Made by a program: the position numbers and the translations under genes. Of a stretch of 44,268 bases of DNA, positions 10,356-20,653 are shown in pieces. Source of the DNA: Chara braunii (taxonomy: Eukaryota; Streptophyta; Charophyceae; Charales; Characeae); assembly GCA_003427395.1 (NCBI GenBank), contig BFEA01000283.1, positions 578,589 through 622,856 of the forward strand, given 5' to 3'. Numbering within the stretch: the first letter of the stretch is position 1; the number at the start of each line of letters is the position of its first letter. The notes below the pieces were generated by a model. The model did not search any database. It was given only the letters and a program-made list of their open reading frames with translations, and was not told where the DNA came from.

Positions 10356-11457
10356 TTGATGGGCATGTGGTTCAATGGTGAGTTGAAGGAGGATGAGATC
10401 GATTCTTTGCATGGGGTCGCAGACGGATATAGATCCGCGCGAGTCACTTTGAAAAAGATTCAACATCTTTATTTTTGGAAAGGAAAGAACAAGATGGTAA
10501 ATGACTTATGTAAATCTTGTCTTCCTTGCCAAAGACGATCTAATCTGCGTTTTGTTGAACCTCTTAATCCACGCTATGTGGCCGAGCCAGGAGCAGTAGT
10601 ACACCTTGATCTATTGGTTATGTCACCTGAGATTAATAGGTACAAATATATCTTCAATGCAAGGGATAATCTGACTGGGTTCGTTGATGGGTGTGTCATT
10701 CGCGAGCGAACTGGCATGTTTTAGCAGAATGCATCGAGGAATATTATCTTCGGTACCCGTTTGTCTGGGAATTTATCATGGATCGAGGTGGTGAGTTTCG
10801 AGCTGGGGAGGTGCAAGCGCTTTTGCAAAAACTTGGAGTAAGCTTTAACTATACTACAAGGGCACATCCCCAGGCTAATGCGCCTGTTGAGCGTGGGCAT
10901 GCCACTCTAACAAATTTGTTGGCAAAATGGTGCATGGATGATCCATCGAGATGACCAATATATCTGCGAACGACATTCTTTGTTGAAACTTTACCATAAA
11001 GCGGACAACTGGATACGCTCCAGTCACATTGTGGTTTGGGCGACACGCAACTTTTCCAATCGAAAGTTTTCTAACCACTTGGCCGAAGCAAATTGTGGAA
11101 ACGAAGCTTTCAACGGAAGAATTGTTGGAATTGAGGGCGAGACAGGTGATGGTGATCGAGGAAAGAATTGCGAAGGCCGCTGCCTCTATTGCAAAGAGTA
11201 GACAGACCGTCAAGGAAAAATGGGATAAGAGACCACGTGTTCGTAAGGAACTTTTGAAAGTCTGGGATATTATGCTTCTTTGTGATTCGTCCTTGGAAAA
11301 ACAATGGTCTCGAAAATTGGACAGCCGATGGTTGGGGTCCTATCGTATTGTTAGGAAATCTGAGCATGGAGCTTATGAGATCGAAGAGATGGATGGGGCT
11401 CGAGGTAGAAATTGGGTGTCAGGGTCACATTTGAGAAAATTTATTCCAAGGACTTAG
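10356..11457 (+). pseudogene. pol: Gypsy-1 integrase
   Basis: Three pieces in two phases. The N-terminal zinc domain has HLYFWKG and LCKSCLPCQRR, but the second His position reads Tyr. The catalytic core gives the DDE triad across a break near 10,720: GAVVHLDLLVMS (first Asp), IMDRGGEF (second Asp, about 10,780-10,800), and NAPVERGHATL (Glu, about 10,880). The 11,029-11,457 piece is the C-terminal region with a small beta-barrel-like segment (RKLDSRWLGSYRIVR) ending SHLRKFIPRT. No chromodomain follows. Stops and frame changes near 10,720, 10,954 and 11,030 make it non-functional. Confidence 0.8.
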
Positions 11458-12649
11458 TATAAACTTTTAATGATAGAGGACTTGGCTTTCTTATTCTTAT
11501 TCTTTGGGATCACTAGTTGCTGACTTGTTATCTGAGGACGAACAAGGGGAATAGTAACTTTGGACTTTTTGGATTTGGAGTTAATTTTGGGACCTATGGT
11601 TCCATATTTTGTAATAATTAATAATTTCTACGACTTCTGTTCGTAGAATTGTGTTGCGTTTTTTTTTTTAATGTATTAAAAATCTTTCGATTCTTTATTT
11701 TGGATGAATGTTTATCACATTTTTCGATGTAATGTGATGCAATGCGAGTTATGAATATTTTTGAACATGAATGTTATGGAACTCTCTGTAAAAATGTATG
11801 TTGCTACTTGATGTATATTTTTCGTTGTAAAGAGTTATAGGATAATTGTATGTAATTTGTATTATATAGCTTGTAGGATAACTCGTGTGTTATTCACAAA
11901 GGCATATACTGCAATTATTTATCACATTCTTGAACTTTCGTAATGTTTTTTAGTTATCATGTTATGATGAGTCCTAATGGAGTGAGCTCCGTAGATGGTA
12001 GTGAGGCCTGCACCGGAACTTTGTTCCTGGTCCATAGTGAGATGTTGACACTTTTCTTTTTTAAGAAGAATGACTATACTATCATTGAAAGGGAGGAAGG
12101 TATTATTATGATTGTTGGGATCTTGCTTGTGAGGGTGACGACTATCGCTCGCCATGGGGAAAGGAATGGTCACCTTGGCCTTGTGACGGGTGGGGTCGCC
12201 TCGCCTCTATGACCGGGTCTGACCAGCCTAGGTCATAGAGAAGGGGTAGTTCAACCTTACAGATAGGGGACTAGCAAACACATGACACTGGAATCGAAGG
12301 GAAGGTGGTGAGGCTCGAGTCTAAAGCGGGGCTTGACGTCGAGATGTTATCCCTTGAGGATTACACCACTCCTTGACGCATATCACAAGGCATGCAGGAA
12401 AAAATATCATATTCGATGACTCGTAATTAGAGTGGGATACAAAACCTAGACAAAGACTTTTGATAAATGGTTTCTCTCATGAATGGTTGGTTCAGATTCT
12501 GTCTGAGCCGCCCAAGAGGTTATTTATTTTGAAAGACTCGTTAGGGGGTTAAGCCTGACTTTTTTTTAAATAAATGAATGTATTAGCCAACTAGGGTTTA
12601 AAAGGCTAGCCGAAAGCTTTTCCAGTACCATTCTGAGAGACTAAAATAT
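11458..12649. other. AT-rich stretch without genes, possible Gypsy-1 3' UTR
   Basis: No protein was recognised. The first part (11,458-11,950) is AT-rich and could be the 3' untranslated part or a diverged LTR of Gypsy-1, but no partner copy exists upstream. A perfect TCTATGACC/GGTCATAGA inverted repeat lies at about 12,206-12,239. Confidence 0.45.
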
Positions 12650-12657
12650 CTTTAGAG

Positions 12658-13344
12658 CTGGGTAGCACGGCGTACGTGTACGCGGGATGCGCGTACACGC
12701 GTACACGTATTCCTGTACGCGACACGTACGCGCGTACATGTATTCCCGTACGTAGGAATACGTAAAAAAAAAAAAAAAAAAAAAGGTCATCGAAAAACTC
12801 TGAAAAAAAAGTATGTTATGCAAAATTATATTTCAAACAACTTTTGCCTGACAATTATCTCGAAATTTTGTACCAAACTGGAGTTAAAAATCAAAGGCAC
12901 AAAAAACAAATAATTTGAAATAATTATAAAAAAAACTAGGAAAAAAACACACAAAAATAAAAACAAACTTCTATAACAAATAAATGTTATGCAGAAACAT
13001 GATACAAACAACTTTTGCATGGGATTCATCCCCGAATTCCCAACCAAACTCGAGTAAGAAATAAAAAATTAAAAAAAAGGTAATATTATTATAATAATTA
13101 AAAAAGTTAAAAAAACTATTTAAAAATATTTTTTTGATTTGTTAAGGTTTTTGATTTTTTAATCGAGCTTGGTTCAGAATTCGAGTATGACCTTTGGGCA
13201 AATGTTGTTTGTATCATTATTCTGCACAACATACTTTTGTCTTAGATTTTTTTTTTTTTTTTTTTTTTTTTAACGTACGAGTACGCACGATTTTGGTTTT
13301 GTACACGTACATCGAAATACGTACGCGTACGAGGTGCTACCCAA
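12658..13344. mobile_element. non-autonomous hAT-like inverted-repeat element
   Basis: The ends are inverted: the left starts YTGGGTAGCAC and the right finishes GTGCTACCCAA, each followed inward by CGTACG/GTAC repeats and then a poly-A (12,764-12,784) or poly-T (13,247-13,271) run. An exact 8-bp duplication CTTTAGAG lies outside both ends (12,650-12,657 and 13,345-13,352); 8-bp duplications are the hAT hallmark. It encodes no transposase. Inside are three copies of a ~75-bp unit with TATGTT/ATGTTATGCA and ACAAACAACTTTTGC: two direct (about 12,810-12,885 and 12,984-13,060) and one inverted (about 13,155-13,235). Confidence 0.85.
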
Positions 13345-13559
13345 CTTTAGAGTTGCCGCCAGTGGGATGATGCTGGGACCATTTGGACAAAGTTCCTTGA
13401 ATATTTTAATGATTCCGTAATTTGATCCGGTATAAATTCAGGTTTTGGTGAAAGGTTTGTTAGAGGCTATATCTGGTACCATTCCAATCAAGGATAATTG
13501 AATTTTAGATTACCGAGGTAATAACTCATATTTTTTTTGTGGAAGGCTTCGACTTATTT

Positions 13560-13959
13560 TCGATTGAAAGAGATTTTGTTGCCATTTTTTTTCAGAGGAG
13601 TTCCGTGAGAATCCAGACAATCGTATATTATTGATTAATATAGGGTGAATGATTTCAATGCTACCCCCGACAAGGGGCTAGACAGATGGAATCCCCAGGA
13701 ATCTCCTTCCTTTGCGGCAGCAGAGGATGAACAAATGATAGCTGACCTCTGCGGGTCGCTTTCGGTCTTCGATACCTTTCGCCGCCTGCACCCCCAAGCA
13801 CGAGTCTTTACATGCATACGAGATAGTGACCCGGCACGTTTATCCAAATCTAGAATTGATCTTATCCTACTATCCAACGATCTGGAGGGGGTTTTGCGAT
13901 GGTCACTGATTCTCCCACGAAGCCCGCATCCGGTCTGGATCATAAGACATGTGGTATAG
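13560..13959 (+). pseudogene. L1 endonuclease (APE-type), C-terminal part
   Basis: Exonuclease-endonuclease-phosphatase domain that nicks target DNA. From about 13,590 one frame reads FRENPDNRILLINIG, then after a one-base shift near 13,643 DFNATPDKGLDRW, the family's (G)DFN motif. DTFRRLHPQARVFTC and SRIDLILLS (13,780-13,880) are the following conserved segments including the SRID motif. The final His segment is not clear. The N-terminal half is absent or too eroded to recognise in the AT-rich DNA upstream. Confidence 0.75.
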
Positions 13960-15230
13960 TACTAATTATGAGGAAAATGCACGATCAAGCACCTGGGTTT
14001 TACAAACTAAATACCTCCCTGCTCAAAGATACTTCTTTCTCGCAAATGATCAGGCACGAATGAAACTTTTGGTGTCAACAGAAACAACTCTTTGACTCTT
14101 GTCTGGTATGGTTCAACAATGGTCTAATCTTCCTAGCTAAAAAATGTAAGGAATTTTCTAAAGCCAAAGCAGCATTACGACAAGATTAAGAAATGACCAC
14201 TCACAACGAACTAATAACCTTGGAACAGCAGGTAGAGTCGCAGCATCTTACTTCTTCCACCCAAGAGCCGCATCATGTTATTGCAGCCATCCAAAACAAG
14301 AAAGACCAGCTCTTGCAACTCGCATTACACAGATGACAAGGAATTAGAATCCGAGGGAAAATGACTAAACTTTCACACGAAGCTTCGATGGACACCCAAT
14401 TTTTCTCAATGGCCACCACTAGATCTAGACGGACGACTATTGAGGTTTTTTTCGACCCGGATGATAGTAACACCATTGCCACTGACACAACACACTGCAT
14501 GTTGATCACCAGGAAATTTTTCAAACAACTGTATACTTCTCATATCCCATCCCCGCAGGGGGAGAAAAGAATCAAGGAAATACAAGATTTCCTATCCCCA
14601 ATGGACCGTTTTATATCTCCTCAGCATCGGGACAGATTGGAGATCCCACTAACAAAAGAAGAGGCATGGACAACTCTTCCCCAAATGAAGGAAGAAAAAA
14701 ACCCCAGTATAGACGGCTTTCCCAAAGAGTTATGAGAAGCCACATGGACAAACCTGAGCATCGACCTGTGGGAGTATTACCAGGACGTATGAGAGGCTGG
14801 GGAAATGGGGGAAATTGTAGGAAAAAGGGTGCTTTCTCTCCTTTATAAAAAAGGAGATAAAAATGAATATTAGGAATAACAGGCCTATTACTCTGCTCAC
14901 TGTAGTTTATAAAATGCTTTCCAAAGCATTGGCTAACCGAATGGCAACGGTTTTGGAAGAGGTCATACACCCGGCCCAAACAAGATTCATATCTAGCAGG
15001 AATATACAGGAAAATATCTTGCTGGTAAACGACGTGGTCCAATTAACGTAACGAAATCGGGCAAATGCGGCTATCATTTTCATTAATTTCGAAAAAGCTT
15101 ATGACCATGTGGATTGGGATTTCCTAGACAAATGTCTGGAGAAAATGAACTTCGGACCGACGTTTCGGCGCTGGGTTAAGATCCTTCACCAAAATGCCAC
15201 TACCTGTGTCTAGGTTAATAGGTAAGGGAC
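13960..15230 (+). pseudogene. L1 ORF2 linker and RT, N-terminal half
   Basis: After the endonuclease an eroded linker (13,960-14,360) leads into the pre-RT region: FFKQLYTSH and LTKEEAWTTLPQMKEEKNPSIDG (about 14,510-14,720), then NNRPITLLTVVYKMLSKALA (about 14,878-14,935), HPAQTRFISSRNIQENILL and FINFEKAYDHVDWDFL (about 15,080-15,125), which is RT motif A with its catalytic Asp position read as Asn. The coding sequence stops at NATTCV-stop-VN, where the insert begins. The matching second half resumes at 20,691 with PFELQRSVRRGDP, exactly the next conserved segment. Confidence 0.85.
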
Positions 15231-15474
15231 ATCGCTGTCGAGCGCATCGGCCCCCGCCTTTTTTGCAAAGCGCGGGAGCCGTCCCGGTTGTGTCACGCAG
15301 GAGTTAAAACAAAAACAAAATCAGAGGCAACTTAAGACGATGCATAAATAATCCCGCGAACCCCCGAGACGAACGCGGTTACATTGTTCCTTCGCCGCTC
15401 TAGCCGGGTCCGCCAACTGTACTTCCCACGGTCCCCTACGACAGTTTAGGTTCTCGCGGGGCACATCTTACCTT

Positions 15475-15813
15475 CCCTGAGGGGCTGTCACCACCCTCAG
15501 GGGAGTATCCCTACCGAGGAACCGACCCACATGCGAAAGCTTTTACATGCAATTGCAGAGGTAGGTCAGCCGAGGGCGTTTGCTCACTCGCTAGAGTATA
15601 GGTACGCTTGGTTAACGCCAAGTGGACCCGAACGTTGTCCGTCCCCGAGGGTGCTGATCTCCTCGGTACTAACGAACGCCGGTCGACTAGGACGGTCTCA
15701 ACCAAACGTGAAACCTACAATATAATCATAGTCCCTTTATAATCCTCTGATCACATCATGATAATAAATAAATAAAATCAAGACACTTTATATCCAATCA
15801 CACAAGATTGGAT
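15475..15813 (+). repeat. perfect hairpins in left part of copy A
   Basis: CCCTGAGGG pairs with CCCTCAGGG (15,475-15,502) and ATCCAATC pairs with GATTGGAT (15,792-15,813, 6-nt loop). CTTGG/CCAAG frames a TTAACG loop near 15,609-15,624; related sequence TTAACGCC is found inverted near 24,225. More follow at 15,880-16,030 (TCCGCC/GGCGGA, TGACTT/AAGTCA, AGATCA/TGATCT). Confidence 0.7.
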
Positions 15814-16099
15814 TTTGACTTGATGAGATGATCTGCCAAAGTTATTCTTCCTGGCCTATATGAACGATAATACTATTATTCCGCCACTTCCAAGGCGGAG
15901 ACTCGATATTGTCGAAAGATTAGGAAGGACAACCTAACCTTTATCTTACGGTTGGGTCCGTCGATACTTATTAAACCCTGCCAGGAATGACTTATGCAAG
16001 TCAATTTCATTGTTACCATGCAGATCAACAAGTGATCTAGTCCCTGGCCGAAGTTTGAACTCTCGGTTCGACCACACCTCCATACCATATGCAACTTGC

Positions 16100-17620
16100 T
16101 TGGAGGAAGGTATTATCTAGCGAGTAAAAATTTTGTTGGTCGCTTTGTCCTCCTGGGCAATAATTACTCTTTCTGTTCCACGAATGACGAAGTGTCCATC
16201 TACGTCACTTGGTCATTCAAAACAGAACCGCAATCAATATCACTCCGCAAAGAGAACCATCACCTTCACTACCCACTTCTTCATGTGGGTTGGAGTTTCT
16301 TCTGTCTCCGACACGCACCTATCCCTCTAGGAAGTGGTCTTGTGGATACTCGTTCCCCTCGCCCGAGCCCGACGACTCGGATCTCAGAGGTCGGGCCGTC
16401 ACCACCGAGTCGGCAGAGTACCACCCCCGACGAATCGGGTCCACTCCAAGTCGATAGCAGGGCCGACTTTGAAAGCATACGAACCCCCGCCTTAGATGCT
16501 TCCTAGAGAGAAAGACTGTGTTCGTCATGAGTAGGTTTCTTTTATTCTCATTACTCACAAGTTCTGGATAACTTAGATAAAAAAAAAGACTGAAGAAGAT
16601 TGACAACGAGGATCATTTGGACATGTATAGGTAGATAAGATCGTTCGGGATAGGAAAAATCAATCATGGAGACAAAATCCGTTTGACCTTATCTGCTCCA
16701 TTCCAATTGAATTCATTCTACGTCACACGCTAAATAATATTTTTCAAAACAACAAGTTCCCTTGACGAGCAGGCAGATGGAAGGTAAAAGGAGGGATAAT
16801 CCTTTTCTTTATCTCAAACAGGCATAATCAATCCCCTTTGCAAGCACCCTTCTACCTACCTGCACATCAAACCAAACAACAAGTTCAAAGGAAAACAAAG
16901 CAAACCTGAACTCACGTCAGACTCTCATTCACACACGCAAACACACATTTTCTTTACCTTTTCAGTGAACATTAAAAGAACAGGGTCAAACCAAGTGTGG
17001 GTTCACACATGTGTGAAGGCGTCTGAGTCAAACTGACCTTGAGTGAAGCTGAAACGGCTCACTCAAGGAAGTCATTCGATGCTCTGATCAGAAGAAACAA
17101 CGGTCGCCGAAGTCCAAAGTGCATGGCTCACAACTCTCCCAGTTGTGGCCGCTTCACTGTGCCATAATCCCCATCTCGCCTTCAGAACCTCTCCAATGCA
17201 GCCTCAATCGTTCCCGTTAACCATTTGTGATCGCTCCTTGACCACCAAGGATACCGCCAAACCAACTCAACAATCCACACCAGCTCAAACAACTGCATTC
17301 GCACCCCAAGTTGGCCCACTGGCACTTGGTCCCAAATTGATCCCAAGCGGCCCGGGTCGATCCCACATCATCGCTTGCAATACCAGATGGTCCAGAGCTC
17401 AAAACCACTTGCACAGTGCGCCGCCAAAAAAATAAAGGTGACTGCGGTGAAAAACGCATGTGCCGCGAGCTCCAATAGTCACAGCCGCGTGCACTCATTC
17501 CACACTCTTTTCATGGTGCCGGTCCACACACCACTGTCGTACAACTACCGCTCGATCATGAAAGAATAGTCCACCATGACCGTGCACATCAAAATTTAAA
17601 AGCGGGACTGTCGCTCGCCG
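16100..17620. other. non-coding part of copy A with strong palindromes
   Basis: Open frames here (for instance 16,096-16,506 and 17,145-17,435) have no recognisable domain. Structural features stand out: the 16-bp palindrome TTCACACATGTGTGAA (17,002-17,017), CCTTGAGTGA/TCACTCAAGG (17,037-17,068, 10-bp arms) and CACAACT/AGTTGTG (17,129-17,147). Confidence 0.5.
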
Positions 17621-17639
17621 TGCCGTCGAAATCGGTACT

Positions 17640-18050
17640 ACGCCGCAGTGCCAAAAAAAAACGGCAGCACCTCCCCCTCAAAAAAGGTTGCCGCCAAGCA
17701 TGGTCCCACCGGATGCACCATCGTACCTGTGCCTCCAAAAAATCCGACAGCGCTTCCGCGCCACCGTTAAAAATGTTGCCGCCGCCGAAAATTTTCGGCA
17801 GCGCTTCCGCATCACCACCAAAAAAGCACTGTCGTTGCCTCACCAAGCGGACAACCCCCCCCCTGCGTTGCAAAAAAACTCACTACCACTGCCGCACCAA
17901 ATGGGCAGCACCTCCCCTGCGCCTCACGACAAATAGCTGCCGACGCAGCGCAACATGGGCAGAGTTTCCCCTGCACCACTTGTCGATGACTACCGCCGCC
18001 GTGCAAAACGGGCAGAGTTTCCCCTGTACCGCTTGCCGAGGACCTGCTGC
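17640..18050 (+). repeat. degenerate ~58-bp GC-rich tandem repeat
   Basis: A unit with GGGCAGAGTTTCCCCTG or CGGCAGCGCTTCCGC recurs about every 55-60 bp, most clearly near 17,905, 17,959 and 18,017. The long frame through it (17,620-18,234, His/Pro/Cys-rich) is a by-product of the repeat composition and shows no domain. Confidence 0.55.
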
Positions 18051-18211
18051 GAACAACAGCATCTCCTGCTGGCACCACGCAGCCCGATGGCTATGGCAGC
18101 CTCTCCTTTCCTCCCTCACTGCAGACCTCCACTCCACTCCTCCTCTTACTCGCCGACCCTCAGCACTCTGGCAGCATAACGCTGCTCTCCAGTCCACATT
18201 CAATCAGAATG

Positions 18212-18522
18212 TGGGCAGCACCTCAACTGAGTGAGGATGCTGCTGGCCAGCCCTGCTTTTATAGCTGGGCTGGAGTGGTGGGCAGCCAATTGAGGCTCAA
18301 CCAAAAAAACGGGGCTGAGCCTAGCCCTCGATCTGAACTTCGATCGAGGGCTGGGAATCTTGATGTTCCACTAGGAACATCAACTCCCCGGCTTTAGTAA
18401 TGCAACTGGCCGCCATCCACGGCCAGGCGCAGTCCAAAATGGCAATACCAAGCCATTTTAGAACTGCATGCCCAACTGAACAGGCGCAGTCTTATCAGCC
18501 ACTAGAAGCTTCTAGGGGCTGC
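18212..18522 (+). repeat. dense run of perfect stem-loops
   Basis: At least seven inverted repeats follow one another with little space: CAGCACCTCA/TGAGGATGCTG (about 18,213-18,239, one bulge), CCAGCCC/GGGCTGG (about 18,248-18,274), AGCCCTCGATC/GATCGAGGGCT (18,323-18,352), TTGATGTTCC/GGAACATCAA (18,360-18,383), CTGGCCG/CGGCCAG (18,406-18,426), AAAATGGC/GCCATTTT (18,436-18,459), and CAGCC-CTAGAAG/CTTCTAG-GGCTG (18,496-18,521). Arms are 7-12 bp, far more than base composition would give. Confidence 0.8.
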
Positions 18523-19009
18523 ACTTGTTCCACAGTTGCGGCCACATTCGCGGCCATTACTTTTTTTCTTTCCTTTTCTTCCTTTTCCTCTCTTCTCCTT
18601 CTTTTTTCTACCCCCTGCATCTCTTCTAAATCCGCGGCCACGTTCATGGCCGTTACTTATCATTTCTTCTCCCCTCTTTTTTTCTACTAACCCTGCCTTC
18701 GTTAAACGTGCCCGCACCTGGATACCAAAAGTGCCAGGTTTGGGCACTCACAAAGTGCAGTTGCCCGTTTCTAGTCACGAACGGGCGCAACTCTCTGCTA
18801 GCACGTCGTTTAGGGGGAGGAGGGGAAACTAGAACAAAAACAGAAAGAAAAGAAAAAAATAAAAAATAAAAACTCAGAAAAAAAAACAATAACAACAAAC
18901 AAAAACCCACAAAAACGAAACTAACTTACCTGAATCGTGGGCAACGAGTCCCACGAAGCCTTCGCACATAGCCACTTAATGTGGCATATACACCCGCCCA
19001 TCCGCAGAT

Positions 19010-19065
19010 GGGCTGTCGAGGCACAGCCCCTTGATGAGTCGGTGTAAGTCCGACGAAACAGCCTG
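19010..19065 (+). ncRNA. hammerhead ribozyme motif 1 (type III layout)
   Basis: Self-cleaving RNA fold. Stem III: GGCTGT (19,011-19,016) pairs with ACAGCC (19,058-19,063). Cleavage triplet GTC, predicted cut after 19,017. Stem I: GAGGC/GCCCC (19,018-19,030, one mismatch, loop ACA). Core TTGATGA (19,031-19,037) in place of CTGATGA. Stem II: GTCGG/CCGAC (19,038-19,054, 7-nt loop). Then GAA plus the stem-closing A (19,055-19,058). The C-to-T change at core position 3 should reduce activity. An alternative hairpin GGCTGT/ACAGCC (19,011-19,028) competes with stem III. Confidence 0.75.
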
Positions 19066-19081
19066 GCGACTCGGAAGTCAG

Positions 19082-19120
19082 GTCTCTCTCTCTCTCTCTC
19101 TCTCTGAAGACCCCCCCCCC
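19082..19120 (+). repeat. (CT)n and C10 tracts between the hammerheads
   Basis: A CT dinucleotide run (about 19,083-19,105) followed by ten C (19,111-19,120). It lies inside the 160-nt segment that the two hammerheads would release. Confidence 0.9.
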
Positions 19121-19171
19121 AACATTCCTGCATACAACCGCATTTCTGCGGCTGATTCACTTGGCTGGCCA

Positions 19172-19222
19172 ACTGTTGAGGTTCAGCCTCCTGATGAGTC
19201 GGTGGAAGTCCAACGAGACAGT
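19172..19222 (+). ncRNA. hammerhead ribozyme motif 2 (type III layout)
   Basis: Direct repeat of motif 1. Stem III: ACTGT (19,172-19,176) pairs with ACAGT (19,218-19,222). Cleavage triplet GTT, predicted cut after 19,177. Stem I: GAGG/CCTC (19,178-19,190, loop TTCAG). Core CTGATGA is canonical (19,191-19,197). Stem II: GTCGG/CCAAC with one mismatch. The second core strand reads GAGA instead of GAAA. So this copy keeps the core strand that motif 1 lost and lost a base motif 1 kept. Predicted cut sites are 160 nt apart. Confidence 0.7.
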
Positions 19223-19352
19223 CTGGCACAGTCACATCTACGACCCACGGCCCCACACCTCTGGCTCCAGTCCAAAAATGCCAAAGGACCAAACTGGCGC
19301 ACGCACCTAGACTCCAACAAGGCCAGGTTCAAGTGCAGCACTAGGTCCTACA

Positions 19353-19376
19353 GCCCGTTCGTTGAAACGAACGGGC
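19353..19376 (+). repeat. perfect 11-bp hairpin with 2-nt spacer
   Basis: GCCCGTTCGTT (19,353-19,363) and AACGAACGGGC (19,366-19,376) are exact inverses. A related shorter hairpin GCCCGTT/AACGGGC lies near 18,763-18,787, so the motif recurs in the element. Confidence 0.85.
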
Positions 19377-19691
19377 ATCTAGCCTAATCACAGGCGAGGG
19401 GGGGGGAATCTAAGAAAGAAAAAGAAAAAAGGAAAAAATCTAAATGAAATCTAAGGAGAAAAATTTAGGAAAAAAAAGAAAGAAAAGAAAAATAAAAACT
19501 TACCTATCTTAGAAACGGTCGCCCGTTGCTTCGGGCACTTGCACAGCTCGTGGGGACACTAAGTCCCCGTTACTTCCTACAGCGCCACATGGCGCTTTAT
19601 TTTTCGTTTTTCAAATTATTATTATTATTATTTTTTTATTTATTTATTTTTTTTCCAACGGTTAATTCCCGTCGTGTCGTTTCGCCCTAGT

Positions 19692-19743
19692 GGCAAAAAA
19701 AAAAAAAAAAAAAGGAAAAAAAAAAAAAAAAAAAAAAAAAAAA
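19692..19743. repeat. poly-A tract
   Basis: Almost uninterrupted A-run (one GG at about 19,714) within copy A; it directly precedes GCGACTTACCT, a minus-strand splice-donor-like sequence. Confidence 0.9.
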
Positions 19744-19920
19744 TGCGACTTACCTCGTGATGTGACCTCCCCAAAGCCCGCAACTAGGCGCTTACGCGTC
19801 CAGCTACGGGAAAGGTAAGTCTTCCTCCCTTTTTTTTTTTTTCCCCAAAAAATAAAAACCTAAACCATTTCTCGATTTATGCGTGTCATCCTTCCGCAGG
19901 GGCCATATTACCTACGCGGC

Positions 19921-20129
19921 CGATTTCGGCCCTGCGATCTGGTGGATCGCGAGGTCGAAATCGACAACGTCACTTCAAGGGGACTGGGCCACTCCTATCA
20001 AAAGGAGCTAGCCCAGTCACAGTCGTGGGGCTCGATCCCTGCATCCGCAGGGTGAAAGTCTGGCGGCAATACCTACCGGGCTAGCTCCTTCTCACATCAA
20101 GAGAGGAGCTGCCCTTCTATATGAAGGGC
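19921..20129 (+). repeat. second run of perfect stem-loops
   Basis: CGATTTCG/CGAAATCG encloses GCGATC/GATCGC near 19,920-19,965. GACTGGGC/GCCCAGTC (19,982-20,018) encloses CTCCT/AGGAG. CCCTGC/GCAGGG follows near 20,037-20,052, AGCTCCT/AGGAGCT near 20,084-20,110, and GCCCTTC/GAAGGGC (20,111-20,129). Confidence 0.75.
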
Positions 20130-20653
20130 TACCGAAGCCCAGCAAGCCCCCCTTCCAGCACCTAGCTGGCTATGCCTGCTAAACCCACTCACTACCGCGG
20201 CTGGCAGACAGGGTTGGCAGCCGACGACCTTAGCAGCTGCCCTACCCAGACGGCCCCAAACACCTTTGTCCCCGGTCCTCGGCGCAAAAGCCCCGTGGGC
20301 CCTAAAACTATTCCTTCACGTTGCGGTCCAACCTTAGCGCCGCGACCCTTTTTTAGCCCGTTTAGGTTCCGAATCGCGCGGCTTAACAGCCCCACGACCT
20401 TTTTATAGGTATGATAGGTTTGATTTTAATGTTCCCATTCCCGCGCGTCTCTACTCGCGCGCCAAGCGAAACCTTGCCTTTCACGTCCGCTTCTTATGGA
20501 CGCCACACTCGTCCAGGCCATAATTCGAAACTTTTAATATTTCAGTCATAGGTCATGTTTGAATAAATTTTTGGCAGATAACCCATCTCATCAAGTTATG
20601 AAGTCCAAATAACCATTTTCTAAGTCGAACATCATCCGACATTTAAAAACACC
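20130..20653. other. right part of copy A, no gene seen
   Basis: No protein recognised. From about 20,440 it aligns with the reverse complement of the DNA right of 23,967, including TGGACG/CGTCCA (20,497-20,515), whose counterpart at 24,135-24,155 is CCGGACGC/GCGTCCGG. Confidence 0.5.

Larger units (their letters stand above)
5820..11457 (+). mobile_element. Gypsy-1: decayed Ty3/gypsy retrotransposon, internal region
   Basis: Domains follow the Ty3/gypsy order on the + strand: gag with CCHC zinc knuckle, protease, reverse transcriptase, RNase H, integrase. This order (integrase last) separates it from Ty1/copia. The coding region is broken by stops and frameshifts into at least ten pieces, so it is a dead copy. 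No chromodomain follows the integrase. I could not find matching LTRs or a primer binding site: the left side is GC-rich and seems cut by the hairpin-rich element ending near 5807, and the right side (11,458 onward) is AT-rich and unlike it. Confidence 0.85.

Noticed and set aside
15812-15835. CTTGATGAGATG (and relatives near 20,580 and 24,057) as further hammerhead cores
   Set aside because: No GAAA strand, no GUH triplet and no stem II at proper distance.
16096-16506. Possible copia or organelle-derived coding fragment
   Set aside because: No catalytic or conserved motif could be identified in any frame.
17620-18234. 204-residue open frame as a gene
   Set aside because: Composition follows the GC-rich tandem repeat, with no domain and similar open frames on both strands.
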